Shown: piece after piece, positions 27,622 through 36,663 of the stretch
Numbering within the stretch: the stretch's first letter is position 1
Layout of the letters: every line of letters starts with the position of its first letter
Assembly (NCBI RefSeq): GCF_009363275.1
Contig: NZ_CP045324.1
Location: forward strand, 1,364,001-1,428,000
Direction: 5' to 3'
From: Marinobacter sp. THAF197a
GTDB taxonomy: Bacteria > Pseudomonadota > Gammaproteobacteria > Pseudomonadales > Oleiphilaceae
DNA length: 64,000 bases
Program-made: the position numbers and the translations under genes
The notes under the pieces: generated by a model
The model's database searches: none
What the model was told of the DNA's origin: nothing
The model's input: only the letters and a program-made list of their open reading frames with translations

Positions 27622-29577
27622 ATGTATAACCACAAGACCAACGTACTCCGGACCCTCGTGTTTCTTCTGCTGTTGCCGATCCTATCGGTGGCTCAGGCAC
27701 AGGATGAAACCTGGCGGTTGAACCTCAAGGATGCGGACATCCGGGCCTTTGTCACTCAGGTGGCGGATATTACCGGGTACAGTTTTGTGGTGGACCCCAG
27801 GGTAAAGGGCAAGGTGACCGTGCTGTCCAGTGCGCCCATGAACAAGCACGAAATCTATGATCTGTTTCTGGCGGTATTGAATGTGCACGGTTTCACCGCC
27901 ATTCCCGGGGAAGAAGTCATCAAGATTATCCAGCAGGTGGATGCAAAGCAGTCTGCCGAGATTCTGGATCGATTCGAGGTTACCCCGTCTGAACAGCTGA
28001 TTACCCGGGTTATCCAGATTGATAACGCCAATGCCCTTGAGCTGGTGCCGATCCTGCGGCCGCTGGTGGCAAAGTATGGTCATCTGGCCGGTGTGGCTGC
28101 GGCAAATGCCCTGATTGTCAGTGATCATTCATCGAACATTCAGCGAATTGAGCAGATTGTTCGCGAACTCGACAGCCCTTCCAAATACGAGGTTGAAGTT
28201 ATCCAGCTCAGGGAAGCCTGGGTGGGTGACATGGTCAAACTCCTGCAGGAGCTCGCGCCCGATGAATTGCGTCGTGGCAGCGGTGACAGTTCCGCGAGAA
28301 AGTACAGCGTGACGGCGGATGAGCGGAGCAATCGGCTGATCCTCAGGGGCGACGAGACTTTTCGTGACAAAATGCGGGGCTTGATTCGTCAGCTTGATCA
28401 GCCCTCGGCAACTGGCGGCGCGACAAAAGTCATCCGACTCAAGCACGCTGACTCCAAAGCCCTGACCGAAATTCTAAAGGGCGTGATGGGCGAAGTGGTG
28501 CGGGAATCGAGTACCGGCAGTGGCTCCGGGGGCAGTGGCTCATCGGGTAGCCGTTCCGCAAGCTTCTCGGTGTTCGCCGATGAAGGTTTGAATGCGCTGG
28601 TTGTCCGTGGCGAGCCGTCGTTGATGCAGGAAGCCGAGCAGATTGTGGCGGCTCTGGATGTGCGCCGGGCTCAGGTGATGATTGAAGCGGCGATTGTCGA
28701 GATCAGTGACGAGCTGGGCGATCAGTTGGGTGTCCAACTGGCAGCTGGTGATGAGTCTGCCAACGCCTTCCCGGTAATGGGCACTAACCTTACCAGTGGT
28801 GAGGGCATGCTGGGGCTGAACTCGGTGATTGGTGCGCTGGTAGGCGATACCCTGCCGCAGTTGGGCGGCGGCATTACGGTCGGCGCTGGCCAGCGTGATC
28901 GGGACGGTCTCACCTGGGGGATTCTGATTCAGGCGCTGTCTTCCTCATCCGCTGCCAACCTGCTTTCGACACCGAGCATCATTACCCTGGATAATCAGGA
29001 ATCCGAGATTATTGTGGGCCAGAACGTGCCGTTCCGGACGGGGCAGTCGACGGTTACCGGTGATGGAACCACCAACCCGTTTACCACCATTGAACGCCGT
29101 GATGTGGGCCTTTCCCTGAAAGTAACACCGACCATCAGTGCCGACGGCCTGGTTCGGCTGGTGGTCGAGCAGACCACCGAGGATATCTCTACCACGACGG
29201 TCTCCGGCGCCTCCGATTTGATCACTAACAAACGTGAGATCAAAACCACTGTGCTCGCCGATGATGGTGAAACCGTGGTTCTGGGCGGGCTGATCAAGGA
29301 TGACTTCCAGGTCAACAAGAGTAAGGTGCCGCTGCTAGGGGATATCCCGTTGCTTGGGCGCCTGTTCTCATCGGAGTCTGAAACCCGCATCAAGCGTAAC
29401 CTGCTGGTCTTCCTGAGGCCGACCATTATGCTCGGCAAAGACGAGAGCGTGGCTGCCACTACCGAGAAGTTTAACCAGCTGTGGGACGTAAACCTTGAAG
29501 TCCGCGAAAAGCTCGGCCTGCCCGCCCCGGAAGACCAGCCCTCGGTGGATATGCTGTTCCAGGGGCGCAGGGAGTAG
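27622..29577 (+). CDS. gspD: Type II secretion system secretin GspD
   Basis: A 651-residue outer-membrane secretin with a cleavable signal ending near SVAQAQ. Periplasmic domains N0 (WRLNLKDADIRAFVTQVADITG) to N3 are followed by a glycine-serine loop (SSTGSGSGGSGSSGS, about 295-310). The secretin core has VPFRTGQSTV and the conserved VVLGGLI, VPLLGDIPLLGRLF and LLVFLRPTI. It forms the exit channel for folded exoproteins. The start at 27622 begins the signal peptide. gspE-gspM do not follow; they must lie elsewhere. Confidence 0.95.
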   Translation: MYNHKTNVLRTLVFLLLLPILSVAQAQDETWRLNLKDADIRAFVTQVADITGYSFVVDPRVKGKVTVLSSAPMNKHEIYDLFLAVLNVHGFTAIPGEEVIKIIQQVDAKQSAEILDRFEVTPSEQLITRVIQIDNANALELVPILRPLVAKYGHLAGVAAANALIVSDHSSNIQRIEQIVRELDSPSKYEVEVIQLREAWVGDMVKLLQELAPDELRRGSGDSSARKYSVTADERSNRLILRGDETFRDKMRGLIRQLDQPSATGGATKVIRLKHADSKALTEILKGVMGEVVRESSTGSGSGGSGSSGSRSASFSVFADEGLNALVVRGEPSLMQEAEQIVAALDVRRAQVMIEAAIVEISDELGDQLGVQLAAGDESANAFPVMGTNLTSGEGMLGLNSVIGALVGDTLPQLGGGITVGAGQRDRDGLTWGILIQALSSSSAANLLSTPSIITLDNQESEIIVGQNVPFRTGQSTVTGDGTTNPFTTIERRDVGLSLKVTPTISADGLVRLVVEQTTEDISTTTVSGASDLITNKREIKTTVLADDGETVVLGGLIKDDFQVNKSKVPLLGDIPLLGRLFSSESETRIKRNLLVFLRPTIMLGKDESVAATTEKFNQLWDVNLEVREKLGLPAPEDQPSVDMLFQGRRE

Positions 29578-29596
29578 GGTCTTAAGGGTCTGTCCC

Positions 29597-29804
29597 TCAG
29601 GGTCTGTCCCCGAACGGGGACTGACCCATTTTGGCAGGCCGAGTAGGTAGTTAGGCTTGGTTGCCATAGACGGGCAAAGGTGGGTCAGTCTCTCAGGGTC
29701 TGTCCCCGCAGGGGACTGACCCATTTTGGAAGACTAGATACGCGGTTAGAATTGGGTGCAACAGACGGGCAAAAGTGGGTCAGTCCCCGTTCGGGGACTG
29801 ACCC
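29597..29804. repeat. Tandem 96-base repeats with GGTCAGTCCCC palindromes
   Basis: Two imperfect copies of a 96-base unit begin at 29597 and 29693, each with GGTCTGTCCCC...GGGGACTGACCC followed by a more variable arm ending ACGGGCAAA-GTGGGTCAG. A third palindrome at 29777-29804 is perfect: 12-base arms GGGTCAGTCCCC/GGGGACTGACCC around GTTC. The block lies between convergent gspD and the M48 gene. It looks like a dispersed REP-type sequence. No transposase is nearby. Confidence 0.85.
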
Positions 29805-31780
29805 TAGAGCGGCGGCATCGGGCAATCCAGCTGATCTGCTACCAGCCGCATTAACTCATACTCCCGCACATCCACCTTGCCATCGTGGGTCACGCAGTAG
29901 CCGCAGGCGTCGATGACGGCGGGCTTCAGCAGCGGCGACAGCCGATTCAGTATTTCCAGCGCTTCTCTCAGTTCCCGCATGGACACCTTCCCGGCTCTGC
30001 TTTCTTCCTGACCGGTACCAAAGCCGGCCATGGCTTCGAGATACAGCTTGTCCGCATCCTCAGGGGTGTCGGTGCCGGCCCGGGCAAACAGGCTGAGCAG
30101 GCGCCGCAGGGCCGGCATCACCTGGCGATAGTTCCGGTATTTGACCGGTACAACCTGTTCTGCGCCAAGCCCGAGATGCCGGTTCAGGAAGGTGGTCAGG
30201 GCCAGCTCGAACAGGCTGACCCGGTTGTCGGCTGCAACCAGCTTCTGAACGTTTTCAAGCAGGGCGTCGCGTTCGTCCGGGTCCAGTTTCCGCAATGCCG
30301 GCATGGCCAGTTCCAGTACCGGGAAGCGTGCAGTTTCACCCAGTCTTGCCAGGGCTGGCAGCATCTTGTCCAGCAGGTCTGGCTGCGCGCCCAGTAGCGG
30401 GTGTTCGGTTAACAGCGCCAGTCGTTGTTTCTGGATGCTCGGCGAAAGATCAAAGATCAGCAGGGCATAGCACAGCTGAATTGCGCCGGCGCGGGTGTAG
30501 AGCAGGTTACGGAAGGTGGATGGCAATTGTTCCAGAAGCTGGACGGCAAAGGCTTCGCTCTGGGCGCTGACGGTGCCTACCCGTGTGGACAACTTTTCAG
30601 CCAGCTGTGGAGTGTCGGGTGCCAGGGAAGAGCGTAGCGGTGATGAGCTACCACGGCCCCTGGCAGGCGCGACAACCTGGTTGACCAGATCGTTCAGGCC
30701 TGCTTTGCCGGCTGGCCTGGTGGTGTCCTGGCGCAGCTTTTGGCTTGGTTCAGTGTCTCTCAGGCGGCTGCGCAGGCGAGCCAGCATGCCGGGCTGGATG
30801 GCATTGATGCGTTCGTTGATGGGCGGGTGGGACGCGAGCAGGGTGCTGAACTTCATCCGTGCCGACTCACCAAAACACATGTGGTTCATATCGCTGGCAT
30901 GGCTGGTGGTATCCAGGTAGCCGCCCTTCATGCCAATTTTGAACAGGGCGCTGCCTATGCCCTCGGGGTTACGGGTAAATTGTACGGAGGAGGCGTCCGC
31001 CAGCATTTCCCTTTGCCGGGATACCGCTGCCTGAATCAGCCGGCCGAAGAACACACCCACATAGCCGATGATCATCAGGGCCAAACCGATCAGGCCCATT
31101 GCAGCCTGCGCACGGCCATCCCGATTTCGGCTTCGGCCGCCGCTGTAGAAACCTGCCCGAAGCAGGAACTGGCCAATCTGACCAAGCATCAGAATGCCGG
31201 CCAGCAGCGCAATCAGTCGGACGTTAATGCGCATATCGCCATTCAATATATGGCTGAACTCGTGCCCCACCACGCCCTGAAGCTCGTCTCTGGTGAGGTG
31301 GGTAAGTGCGCCGTGGGTAACCACCATAACGGCCTCACCAGGCGTGTAGCCGGCCACAAAGGCGTTGATGCTGGTTTCGTTGTCCATCACGTAAAGGTCT
31401 GGCACGGGCACGCCACTGGCGATGGCCATTTCCTCCACGATGTTGCGAAGCTTGCGTTCTTCGGGATCGTTGGTGTCGGGCTCAATCGGGCGGGCGCCCA
31501 CCATTTTTGCCACCCGGCTACCGCCACCGGCCAGGTCTGCCCAGCGAACCAGCGAGCCGACCCCTATAAGCAACACCACCGCAAGTGCGGTGGTGAGTCC
31601 GTGGCTGGAGGTCAGCCAGTAATGGAAGGGTAGAACCGAGGTTTGGCTGCGGGTGACCAGATACCCGACCAGGCAAACAGCCAGGGTAATCAATGTGACG
31701 GCTGTCAGAAACAGGACGATTAACAGGCCGGTATTGCGCCGGGCATGGGCCTGGCGCTGGAAGAAACCGGGGTTTGCCAT
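29804..31780 (-). CDS. M48-family membrane metalloprotease
   Basis: A 658-residue protein. Two N-terminal membrane helices (about 18-40 and 58-78) precede the M48 core with zinc motif HEFSH near residue 178, plus two further hydrophobic helices (about 205-250). The C-terminal 300 residues form a helical domain not found in HtpX, ending with a TerB/CAP-like segment (YCVTHDGKVDVREYELMRLVAD). It is preceded by a LemA gene, a standard pairing. The role may be membrane protein quality control. Active-site residues are intact. Confidence 0.9.
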   Translation of the reverse strand: MANPGFFQRQAHARRNTGLLIVLFLTAVTLITLAVCLVGYLVTRSQTSVLPFHYWLTSSHGLTTALAVVLLIGVGSLVRWADLAGGGSRVAKMVGARPIEPDTNDPEERKLRNIVEEMAIASGVPVPDLYVMDNETSINAFVAGYTPGEAVMVVTHGALTHLTRDELQGVVGHEFSHILNGDMRINVRLIALLAGILMLGQIGQFLLRAGFYSGGRSRNRDGRAQAAMGLIGLALMIIGYVGVFFGRLIQAAVSRQREMLADASSVQFTRNPEGIGSALFKIGMKGGYLDTTSHASDMNHMCFGESARMKFSTLLASHPPINERINAIQPGMLARLRSRLRDTEPSQKLRQDTTRPAGKAGLNDLVNQVVAPARGRGSSSPLRSSLAPDTPQLAEKLSTRVGTVSAQSEAFAVQLLEQLPSTFRNLLYTRAGAIQLCYALLIFDLSPSIQKQRLALLTEHPLLGAQPDLLDKMLPALARLGETARFPVLELAMPALRKLDPDERDALLENVQKLVAADNRVSLFELALTTFLNRHLGLGAEQVVPVKYRNYRQVMPALRRLLSLFARAGTDTPEDADKLYLEAMAGFGTGQEESRAGKVSMRELREALEILNRLSPLLKPAVIDACGYCVTHDGKVDVREYELMRLVADQLDCPMPPL

Positions 31781-31790
31781 GATTCAGGCC

Positions 31791-32378
31791 TCAGAAGCTG
31801 ACTTTTGGTACCTGGCGCGCTTCCGGGGTTTCCAGTTGCAGCTGGGCGGTTTCCTTGAAGGCAAACATGCCGGCAACAATATTATTCGGGAACTTCTCGC
31901 GGAAAATGTTGTAGGTCATCACGCCGTCATTGTAGGCCTGGCGGGCAAAGGCCACCCGGTTTTCGGTGCTGGAGAGCTCTTCCATCAGTTGCTGGATGGT
32001 TTCGTTGGCCTTCAGTTCCGGGTAGTTTTCAGAAACGGCGTAGAAGTTTGCCAGGGCTTTGGTCAGCAGGTTCTCGGCACTGCCCAAACGCTGGATCTTG
32101 GTGCCGTCCCCCGGGTCTTTCGCCGCGTCTTTCTGGGCGCTGACGGCGTTGTTGCGGGCTTCCATCACCTGGGTCAGCGTCGATTTTTCGTGAACGAGGT
32201 AGGCCTTGGCGGCTTCCACCAGGTTGGGAATCAGGTCATGGCGGCGCTGTAGCTGCACATCAATCTGCGCAAAGCCATTCTTGAACTGATTACGCAGCGA
32301 TACCAGGTTGTTGTAGATAAACACCAGGTACAGTATGACAACGGCAATAACAACAAGGCCGATGACGGTCGTTCCCAT
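31791..32378 (-). CDS. LemA family protein
   Basis: A 195-residue protein with one N-terminal helix (about 4-22), followed by the LemA four-helix fold. Signature stretches are FKNGFAQIDVQLQRRHDLIPNL-like sequence at about 33 and VAFARQAYNDGVMTYNI near 145. The function of LemA proteins is not settled; they often accompany M48 proteases or TPM-domain proteins. It ends 10 bases before the M48 start on the same strand. Confidence 0.92.
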   Translation of the reverse strand: MGTTVIGLVVIAVVILYLVFIYNNLVSLRNQFKNGFAQIDVQLQRRHDLIPNLVEAAKAYLVHEKSTLTQVMEARNNAVSAQKDAAKDPGDGTKIQRLGSAENLLTKALANFYAVSENYPELKANETIQQLMEELSSTENRVAFARQAYNDGVMTYNIFREKFPNNIVAGMFAFKETAQLQLETPEARQVPKVSF

Positions 32379-32401
32379 GACTACTCCTCAGGGTGAAAGG
32401 T

Positions 32402-34462
32402 TCAGGCGTTATTTTCCACGATACGGGCATGGAAAGTCTGTACAAACGTCTCAAATTCCTTGGGTGGCAGTGGTTTGCTGAAAAAGTACCCCTGGGCCAG
32501 TTTACAACCACGCTGGCTCAGATAGTACTCTTGTTCGGCGGTTTCAACCCCTTCGGCCACGACGGTGAGGTTCAGACTTTTGCCAAGGTCAATGATGGTG
32601 TTGGCAATTCGTGTGTCTTCCTCATTGACCAGCAAGTCCCGAATGAACTGCTTGTCGATTTTCAGGTGCTGAACCGGCATCTGCTTCAGGTAGGTGAGAG
32701 ACGAGTATCCGGTGCCAAAATCGTCCACCGCGATGCTGATGCCTGCCCGATGCAGGCGATGCAGCTTGGCCACGGCATCGCTGAGATTGGTCATGAAGCT
32801 GGTTTCGGTTACCTCAAGCTCTAGCCGGCCGGCGGGAATGTTGTGGCGTTTCAGGGTGTTCAGGATGTCATCGACAATGGATTCCTGGCGAAGTTGAACA
32901 GCAGACAGGTTCACGGCAATTCTGAGGGGTGAACCTTCACTGGCCCATCGAGCGGCTTGCCAGCAGGCCTGGTCCAGTACCCATTGGCCAATCTCGACGA
33001 TGGCGCCATTGGACTCGGCAACGGGGATGAAGTGATCAGGGGGAATCATGCCTCGCTCGGGATGTTCCCAGCGCAGCAGTGCTTCGGCACCGATGACGCG
33101 TTTGGTCTCGAGGTTGATCTGAGGCTGGTAAACCAGATGGAACTCGTGGTTTGCCAGCGCATTACTCAGGTCTTTCTCAAGCTGTTTGCGCTCCCGGATC
33201 TCCTGATCAATGCTGGCAACGTAGAACTGGAAATGATTGTGTCCGTTCTGTTTGGCCAGTGCCATGGTCTGTTCGGCGCTTTGCAGAAGCCGGTCGGCCT
33301 GGTCAGCATCGGAGGGGAACAGGGCAATACCCAGGGTAGCCGTCATGGATATGCGATGGTTGCCGGCGTTGATCGGGGTGGCGAAGCTGCCCAGAATCTT
33401 TTCGGCGGTATCGGCTGCCTGAAATCCATCGCGAAGCCGCTTCTCGACAACGACAAACTGGTCGCTGCCCAGCCGGGCAACACTGAACCGTTCCGAAGGC
33501 AGGTTGGCGGTCAGGCGACTGGCGACCGTCTGCAATATGGTGTCGCCAGTTCGGAAGCCGCACTGCTCGTTCACGGATTTGAAGTCATCAATGCCGCAAA
33601 CCATCAATGCCAGTGTGCCATGGGATTCCCTGGCAGACACGATGTCGTGTTGCAGGTCTTCCATGAATGCGTCACGGCTGGGTAGCCCGGTCAGAGTGTC
33701 ATAGCGTGCCAGGCGGTTGACCCGATCTTCGGCTTCCTGATGCCGTTTCTGGCTCTCAGCGATAGAGACCAGAAGATTATTGGTGGCGTTCACCCATAGC
33801 CCAAGCTCGTCTGCCCGATGTCCGTCCGGAACCGCAATCAGCCGGTCGTCGGGCCGTGCCGGGTCGACTTTGCGAACGGATTGCACAATGCGTAAAAGGG
33901 GGCGGGTAAGCACCAGATGGAACACCACGAACAGTACAAGGCCCAGAATCAGTGCCAGTGCAATGCCCGAACCAAAGGTGATCAATGCGCGGTTCAGCCA
34001 GTTCTCAGCGATAGGGGCAGTGTCGTAGTGCACTTCAAGGTAGCCGTAGATCGTGTCTGGGCTGGTGCCTCGGTGCAGGCTTTCGCGGTATTCACGAATG
34101 CTGCCGAAAATGGGGTCGGTAATGGGGCGGAATGCCCGGTCTTGCAGTGGCCTGAGCCGGCCGCCCAATTGGTCGCCATCCGGGTGAGAAATGCGAGCCA
34201 GGTGAATGGGCTCCAGCGCGAAAAGGCCATCAACCACTTGCTGGGCCAGGGTGTCATCAATACTGAAAACGGACTGGGTGGCGGCGTCACGAACCATTGC
34301 CATGGTCTGGTTGGCCTGGCGTTCCAGTTCCATGGATACCCGCCTGGCGTCGAGAACAACCTGAACGGTGCTGACCAGGATGCCTGTCAACAGGGCGACA
34401 ATCAGCACCCAGCGCAGGATTCGGTATCCCAGGTGATTTTCAACTTTGAAGGCGGTTTGCAT
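32402..34462 (-). CDS. GGDEF/EAL protein, likely c-di-GMP phosphodiesterase
   Basis: A 686-residue signalling protein. Membrane helices at about 15-37 and 155-180 flank a periplasmic sensor region, followed by a HAMP-like linker, a GGDEF domain (about 250-410) and an EAL domain (about 430-675). The GGDEF motif is degenerate (LGSDQF), so cyclase activity is unlikely. The EAL domain is intact: GAEALLRWEHP, NLSAVQL, EVTETS, DDFGTGYSSL, KIDKQF and AEGVET. It should hydrolyse c-di-GMP in response to an external cue. Confidence 0.9.
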   Translation of the reverse strand: MQTAFKVENHLGYRILRWVLIVALLTGILVSTVQVVLDARRVSMELERQANQTMAMVRDAATQSVFSIDDTLAQQVVDGLFALEPIHLARISHPDGDQLGGRLRPLQDRAFRPITDPIFGSIREYRESLHRGTSPDTIYGYLEVHYDTAPIAENWLNRALITFGSGIALALILGLVLFVVFHLVLTRPLLRIVQSVRKVDPARPDDRLIAVPDGHRADELGLWVNATNNLLVSIAESQKRHQEAEDRVNRLARYDTLTGLPSRDAFMEDLQHDIVSARESHGTLALMVCGIDDFKSVNEQCGFRTGDTILQTVASRLTANLPSERFSVARLGSDQFVVVEKRLRDGFQAADTAEKILGSFATPINAGNHRISMTATLGIALFPSDADQADRLLQSAEQTMALAKQNGHNHFQFYVASIDQEIRERKQLEKDLSNALANHEFHLVYQPQINLETKRVIGAEALLRWEHPERGMIPPDHFIPVAESNGAIVEIGQWVLDQACWQAARWASEGSPLRIAVNLSAVQLRQESIVDDILNTLKRHNIPAGRLELEVTETSFMTNLSDAVAKLHRLHRAGISIAVDDFGTGYSSLTYLKQMPVQHLKIDKQFIRDLLVNEEDTRIANTIIDLGKSLNLTVVAEGVETAEQEYYLSQRGCKLAQGYFFSKPLPPKEFETFVQTFHARIVENNA

Positions 34463-34643
34463 TCCGAGTCTTGTGGCTCATCTGTCCGGATTGTTCTTGA
34501 GTGCAGGCGCCAGGGTCAGGCCTGCCGTGTACGACAGTATGGTTCAGATTTTTTGCAACTGCATGGAGTATGGCCGATTTTTTCAAATAATCATGGGTGG
34601 GCGTGTATCGATTTGTTGCGGTTTTGTCGCATCTGGATACAGA

Positions 34644-34672
34644 AACGCCCGCCAGGCTGACCTGGCGGGCGT
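34644..34672 (-). terminator. Probable terminator of sodB
   Basis: A 12-base perfect stem AACGCCCGCCAG/CTGGCGGGCGTT. Read on the minus strand it ends GTTTCTG, a weak T-tract. It is 46 bases beyond the sodB stop. Confidence 0.65.
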
Positions 34673-34717
34673 TCAGGCGGAAGCGGCTGGGCAGCTTCCG
34701 ACGGCACTACTCTGTGA

Positions 34718-35296
34718 TCAGGCCAGATTTTCGTTAACGAAATTCCAGTTGACCAGGTTCCAGAAGCCTTCGAGGTAGTTCGGGCGGCTGTTCCGGTAGT
34801 CGATGTAGTAGGCGTGTTCCCAGACGTCAACGGTCAGTACCGGCTTGTCAGCGCCGGTCAGCGGAGTTTCCGCATTGCTGGTATTGACGATGGCTACGCT
34901 GCCGTCGGCCTTCTTCACCAGCCAGGTCCAGCCTGAGCCGAAGTTGTTGGCGGCTTTGTCGTTGAATTCTTTCTTGAACTCTTCGAAAGAACCAAATGCC
35001 TTCTCGATCGCCTCTTTGGCAGCGCCAGTGGGCTCGCCACCGCCGTTCGGGCTCAGGCAGTTCCAGAAGAAGGTGTGGTTCCATACCTGCGCAGCGTTGT
35101 TAAACAGTGGGCCGCTCGCGCTCTTGATAATGTCTTCCAGGGATTTGCTGGCATTATCGGTGCCGTCGATCAGGCCATTCAGCTTGGTGACGTAGGTCTG
35201 GTGATGCTTGCCGTAATGGTATTCCAGGGTTTCCTGGGACATGTGCGGTTCCAGAGCGTTTTTTTCGTAAGGCAGTGCGGGAAGTTCAAATGCCAT
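34718..35296 (-). CDS. sodB: Iron superoxide dismutase SodB
   Basis: A 192-residue Fe-type superoxide dismutase. Metal ligands are visible: His27 in YHYGKHHQTY, His in QVWNHTFFW, and Asp and His in DVWEHAYYIDYRN. The AAQVWNH context with glutamine is typical of the Fe form rather than Mn. The full length matches SodB. The enzyme acts in the cytosol. It stands alone with its own terminator. Confidence 0.96.
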   Translation of the reverse strand: MAFELPALPYEKNALEPHMSQETLEYHYGKHHQTYVTKLNGLIDGTDNASKSLEDIIKSASGPLFNNAAQVWNHTFFWNCLSPNGGGEPTGAAKEAIEKAFGSFEEFKKEFNDKAANNFGSGWTWLVKKADGSVAIVNTSNAETPLTGADKPVLTVDVWEHAYYIDYRNSRPNYLEGFWNLVNWNFVNENLA

Positions 35297-35370
35297 GAGG
35301 TCGTTCTCCCTGTCTCTCTGTTTATGTTGAATGTGTACGTCACAGCAATATAGGGGCGATTTGAGCTAAA

Positions 35371-36489
35371 TCAACCCCTTGGTGTAAGAGTACTTGTAAA
35401 CTCGGGGCTGCCGGGCAGGAACTGTGCGCAGTTCCGGACCCGCCAAACCAGCTCTTCATAGCTGTCGGCCAGAATATTTACATGCCCCAGCTTGCGCCCC
35501 GGGCGCTCACCTTTATTGTAGAGGTGAACATGAGCGTAGGGCAGTTCCAGTATGCGTTCAATGTCTCCATGCTCGCCGATGATGTTTATCATGCAGCTAA
35601 GCCCCCGGGCTTCCACATTACCCAGGGCATGGCCGCTGACAGCGCGAATGTGGTTTTCAAACTGACTGGTCATGGCGCCTTCGATGGTCCAGTGCCCGGA
35701 GTTGTGCACTCGCGGCGCCATTTCGTTGGCGACCAGCCCGTCATTGGTTTCAAAAAGCTCGAGGGTTAATACGCCCACGTAGTTCAATTCGTTCAGCAGA
35801 GATTTGATGTATTTCTCTGCGTCTTGCTGAATGTGTGCCTGAAGGGCAGGCGCGGGAGCAATGGAATAACGAAGGATGCCTTCGTGGTGGGTGTTCTCGG
35901 CGATGGGGTAGAAGGCCAGGTCGCCGTCCTCGGCGCGCACGGCAATAATCGATACTTCACGTTTGAAGTTGACGAACTTTTCGACGATCACCCGTGGGTG
36001 CCCGATGCTGCTCCAAGCGGCTTGTGCTTCTTCCGGTGTTTTCAGGACGGCCTGACCTTTGCCGTCGTAGCCTTCGGTGATGGACTTGGCAACCACCGGG
36101 CAGCCGAGTTCTTCGGCAGCGGCTTTGAGTGACTCGGCGCTGTCTGCAATTTGCCATTGGGGTGTGGGGATGCCCAGGCGGCCGAACAGGGTCTTTTCGG
36201 CTTCGCGGTTCTGGCAAACTTCCAGGGCCCTGGGGCAGGGATGCACGGGTTTGTGTTTGGCGAGTTCTTCTGCCACGGCGACGGGCAGGTGTTCGAATTC
36301 GTAGGTAACGCGGTCCACCCGGGAGATGAAGTCGTCCAGGTATTGGCCGTCACGGTCGATGATCACTTCGCCAAGACCGGCGCTGGGGCTGCCGGACATG
36401 TCATAGAACACGAAGTCTTTGGCCAGGGGGTAGCCTGCGAGGGCTAGCATGCGGCCTAGCTGGCCGGCGCCAAGTACACCAATTCTCAT
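35371..36489 (-). CDS. purK: PurK, N5-carboxyaminoimidazole ribonucleotide synthase
   Basis: A 372-residue ATP-grasp enzyme starting MRIGVLGAGQLGRML. It has the EFEHLP segment, the ATP-binding KSITEGYDGKGQ loop near 135, and the ending NEMAPRVHNSGHWTIEGA near 262. It carboxylates AIR with bicarbonate and ATP in purine synthesis; PurE then rearranges the product. It is downstream of purE on the same strand but separated by 174 bases holding a large palindrome. Confidence 0.95.
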   Translation of the reverse strand: MRIGVLGAGQLGRMLALAGYPLAKDFVFYDMSGSPSAGLGEVIIDRDGQYLDDFISRVDRVTYEFEHLPVAVAEELAKHKPVHPCPRALEVCQNREAEKTLFGRLGIPTPQWQIADSAESLKAAAEELGCPVVAKSITEGYDGKGQAVLKTPEEAQAAWSSIGHPRVIVEKFVNFKREVSIIAVRAEDGDLAFYPIAENTHHEGILRYSIAPAPALQAHIQQDAEKYIKSLLNELNYVGVLTLELFETNDGLVANEMAPRVHNSGHWTIEGAMTSQFENHIRAVSGHALGNVEARGLSCMINIIGEHGDIERILELPYAHVHLYNKGERPGRKLGHVNILADSYEELVWRVRNCAQFLPGSPEFTSTLTPRG

Positions 36490-36532
36490 GTAATTTCTCC
36501 TGCCACTGTTTCGGCTCTGACATTGGTGGTGT

Positions 36533-36642
36533 GAGCAGTTCGGGGAAGGCTTTCCAAAACACGCTCAAGCCCATCCATGGGGCGCTTGGGCTCCGCCATC
36601 CATGGCTCCGCACAGTTTTGGAAAGCCTTCCCCGAACTGCTC
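36533..36642. repeat. 110-base palindrome with 28-base perfect arms
   Basis: Arms at 36533-36560 and 36615-36642 are perfect inverted repeats (outer GAGCAGTTCGGGG, inner TTTCCAAAAC). The central 54 bases hold CCATCCATGG twice (36571-36580 and 36596-36605). In RNA this would fold to a very long hairpin between purE and purK. The compact symmetric layout suggests a REPIN/MITE-type dispersed element. Confidence 0.88.
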
Positions 36643-36663
36643 ATCCAGCCTTGGGAGTTGGCT

